Part shown: positions 4,951-5,070 of the stretch, piece after piece
Layout: each line of letters begins with the position of its first letter
Numbering within the stretch: the stretch's first letter is position 1
Assembly: GCA_021635425.1 (NCBI GenBank)
Contig: JAJWOJ010000108.1
Coordinates: 1,784 to 6,853 of the forward strand
Source of the DNA: Clostridiales bacterium
GTDB lineage: Bacteria; Bacillota; Clostridia; Christensenellales; Borkfalkiaceae
Direction: 5' to 3'
DNA length: 5,070 bases
Translations under genes and position numbers: made by a program
The notes under the pieces: model-generated
What the model was told of the DNA's origin: nothing
Database searches by the model: none
Seen by the model: the letters and a program-made list of their open reading frames with translations, nothing else

Positions 4951-5059
4951 AAAAATATATGATAAGGGGGAAAATGATGAGCTATTTTAGCTGTCAATTA
5001 CTATCTACCTGAGGGTTTCGCTCTCCGCGCTTTCGCACAAGCCCTTCGTCAATTGACAC
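4913..5059 (-). ncRNA. Putative structured small RNA of about 145 nt, family not recognised
   Basis: No open frame explains this stretch, yet it folds well. An 8-bp stem closes the 5' domain (UGUCAAUU 5058-5051 with AAUUGACA 4999-4992). Inside lie AGGG/CCCU pairing (5045-5042 with 5015-5012) and a GUGC-GAAA-GCGC hairpin with a GNRA tetraloop (5038-5027). A small AGCUA-AAA-UAGCU hairpin and an unpaired run with CCCCC (4970-4966) follow, then the terminator. A TATTAT -10-like box (5069-5064) would start the RNA almost exactly at the base of the first stem; the -35 is outside the window. With no gene before the terminator it looks trans-acting rather than a riboswitch. The C-rich run could pair with Shine-Dalgarno sequences, as in some Firmicute sRNAs. 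I do not recognise an Rfam family. One internal pair (C-A) is better on the plus strand, so the strand is likely but not certain. Confidence 0.45.
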
Positions 5060-5070
5060 CTATATAATAC

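Noticed and set aside
4969..5013. Plus-strand mini-ORF of 12 codons (MMSYFSCQLLST) after AAGGGGG
   Set aside because: The ribosome-site-like run is the complement of the C-rich segment of the putative RNA, no downstream gene is visible, and 12 codons cannot be judged by sequence alone. It could be revisited if a plus-strand gene begins right of the window.
5053..5068. Plus-strand TTGACA followed by TATAAT at the right edge
   Set aside because: The spacer is only 4 bases, far from the 16-18 needed, so it is not a promoter pair.

Overview
The window reads as a piece of chromosome from an endospore-forming member of the Clostridia, probably an uncultured one. It has moderate GC and strong AGGAGG-type ribosome binding sites. 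Three of its four complete genes are sporulation or germination genes, and the coat-anchor protein is of the clostridial SipL type (DUF3794 plus LysM) rather than Bacillus SpoVID. No species name can be supported from the sequence. All genes lie on the minus strand, so the reading order is from right to left.

Right edge to sipL (5070-4588): this 480-base stretch has no credible protein gene but much RNA-type structure. It holds a -10-like box, a folded segment with a GAAA tetraloop, a C-rich single-stranded run and an intrinsic terminator. Together these suggest a small minus-strand RNA of about 145 nt. A second minus-strand terminator follows, and then the sipL promoter region, which contains nested inverted repeats and a candidate SigE-type promoter.

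sipL to ispE (4587-2215): sipL (spore envelope and coat anchoring, mother cell) is followed after 21 bases by ispE, an enzyme of the MEP isoprenoid pathway. The two look co-transcribed. ispE ends in a clostridial-type intergenic hairpin repeat that touches its stop codon.

ispE to spoIIR (2214-1653): this 560-base gap has no convincing gene. It holds a 196-bp element with 21-bp perfect terminal inverted repeats carrying two terminator hairpins, a GC-rich 15-bp hairpin, a near-perfect SigF-type promoter for spoIIR, and five 12-bp tandem repeats filling much of the presumed spoIIR leader.

spoIIR, sleB and a partial gene (1652-1): spoIIR encodes the forespore signal that triggers pro-SigE processing. 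sleB encodes a cortex-lytic germination hydrolase and has a possible SigG-type promoter. A third, truncated gene with a very lysine-rich, low-complexity N terminus starts 9 bases after sleB and shares its Shine-Dalgarno with the sleB stop codon.

Taken together, the cluster covers successive steps of the spore programme. SpoIIR (SigF, forespore) activates SigE in the mother cell. SipL (SigE regulon in Clostridioides difficile) anchors the coat, and SleB, made late, is stored for germination. The promoter-like sequences seen here fit that order, but they were read by eye and are not demonstrated.
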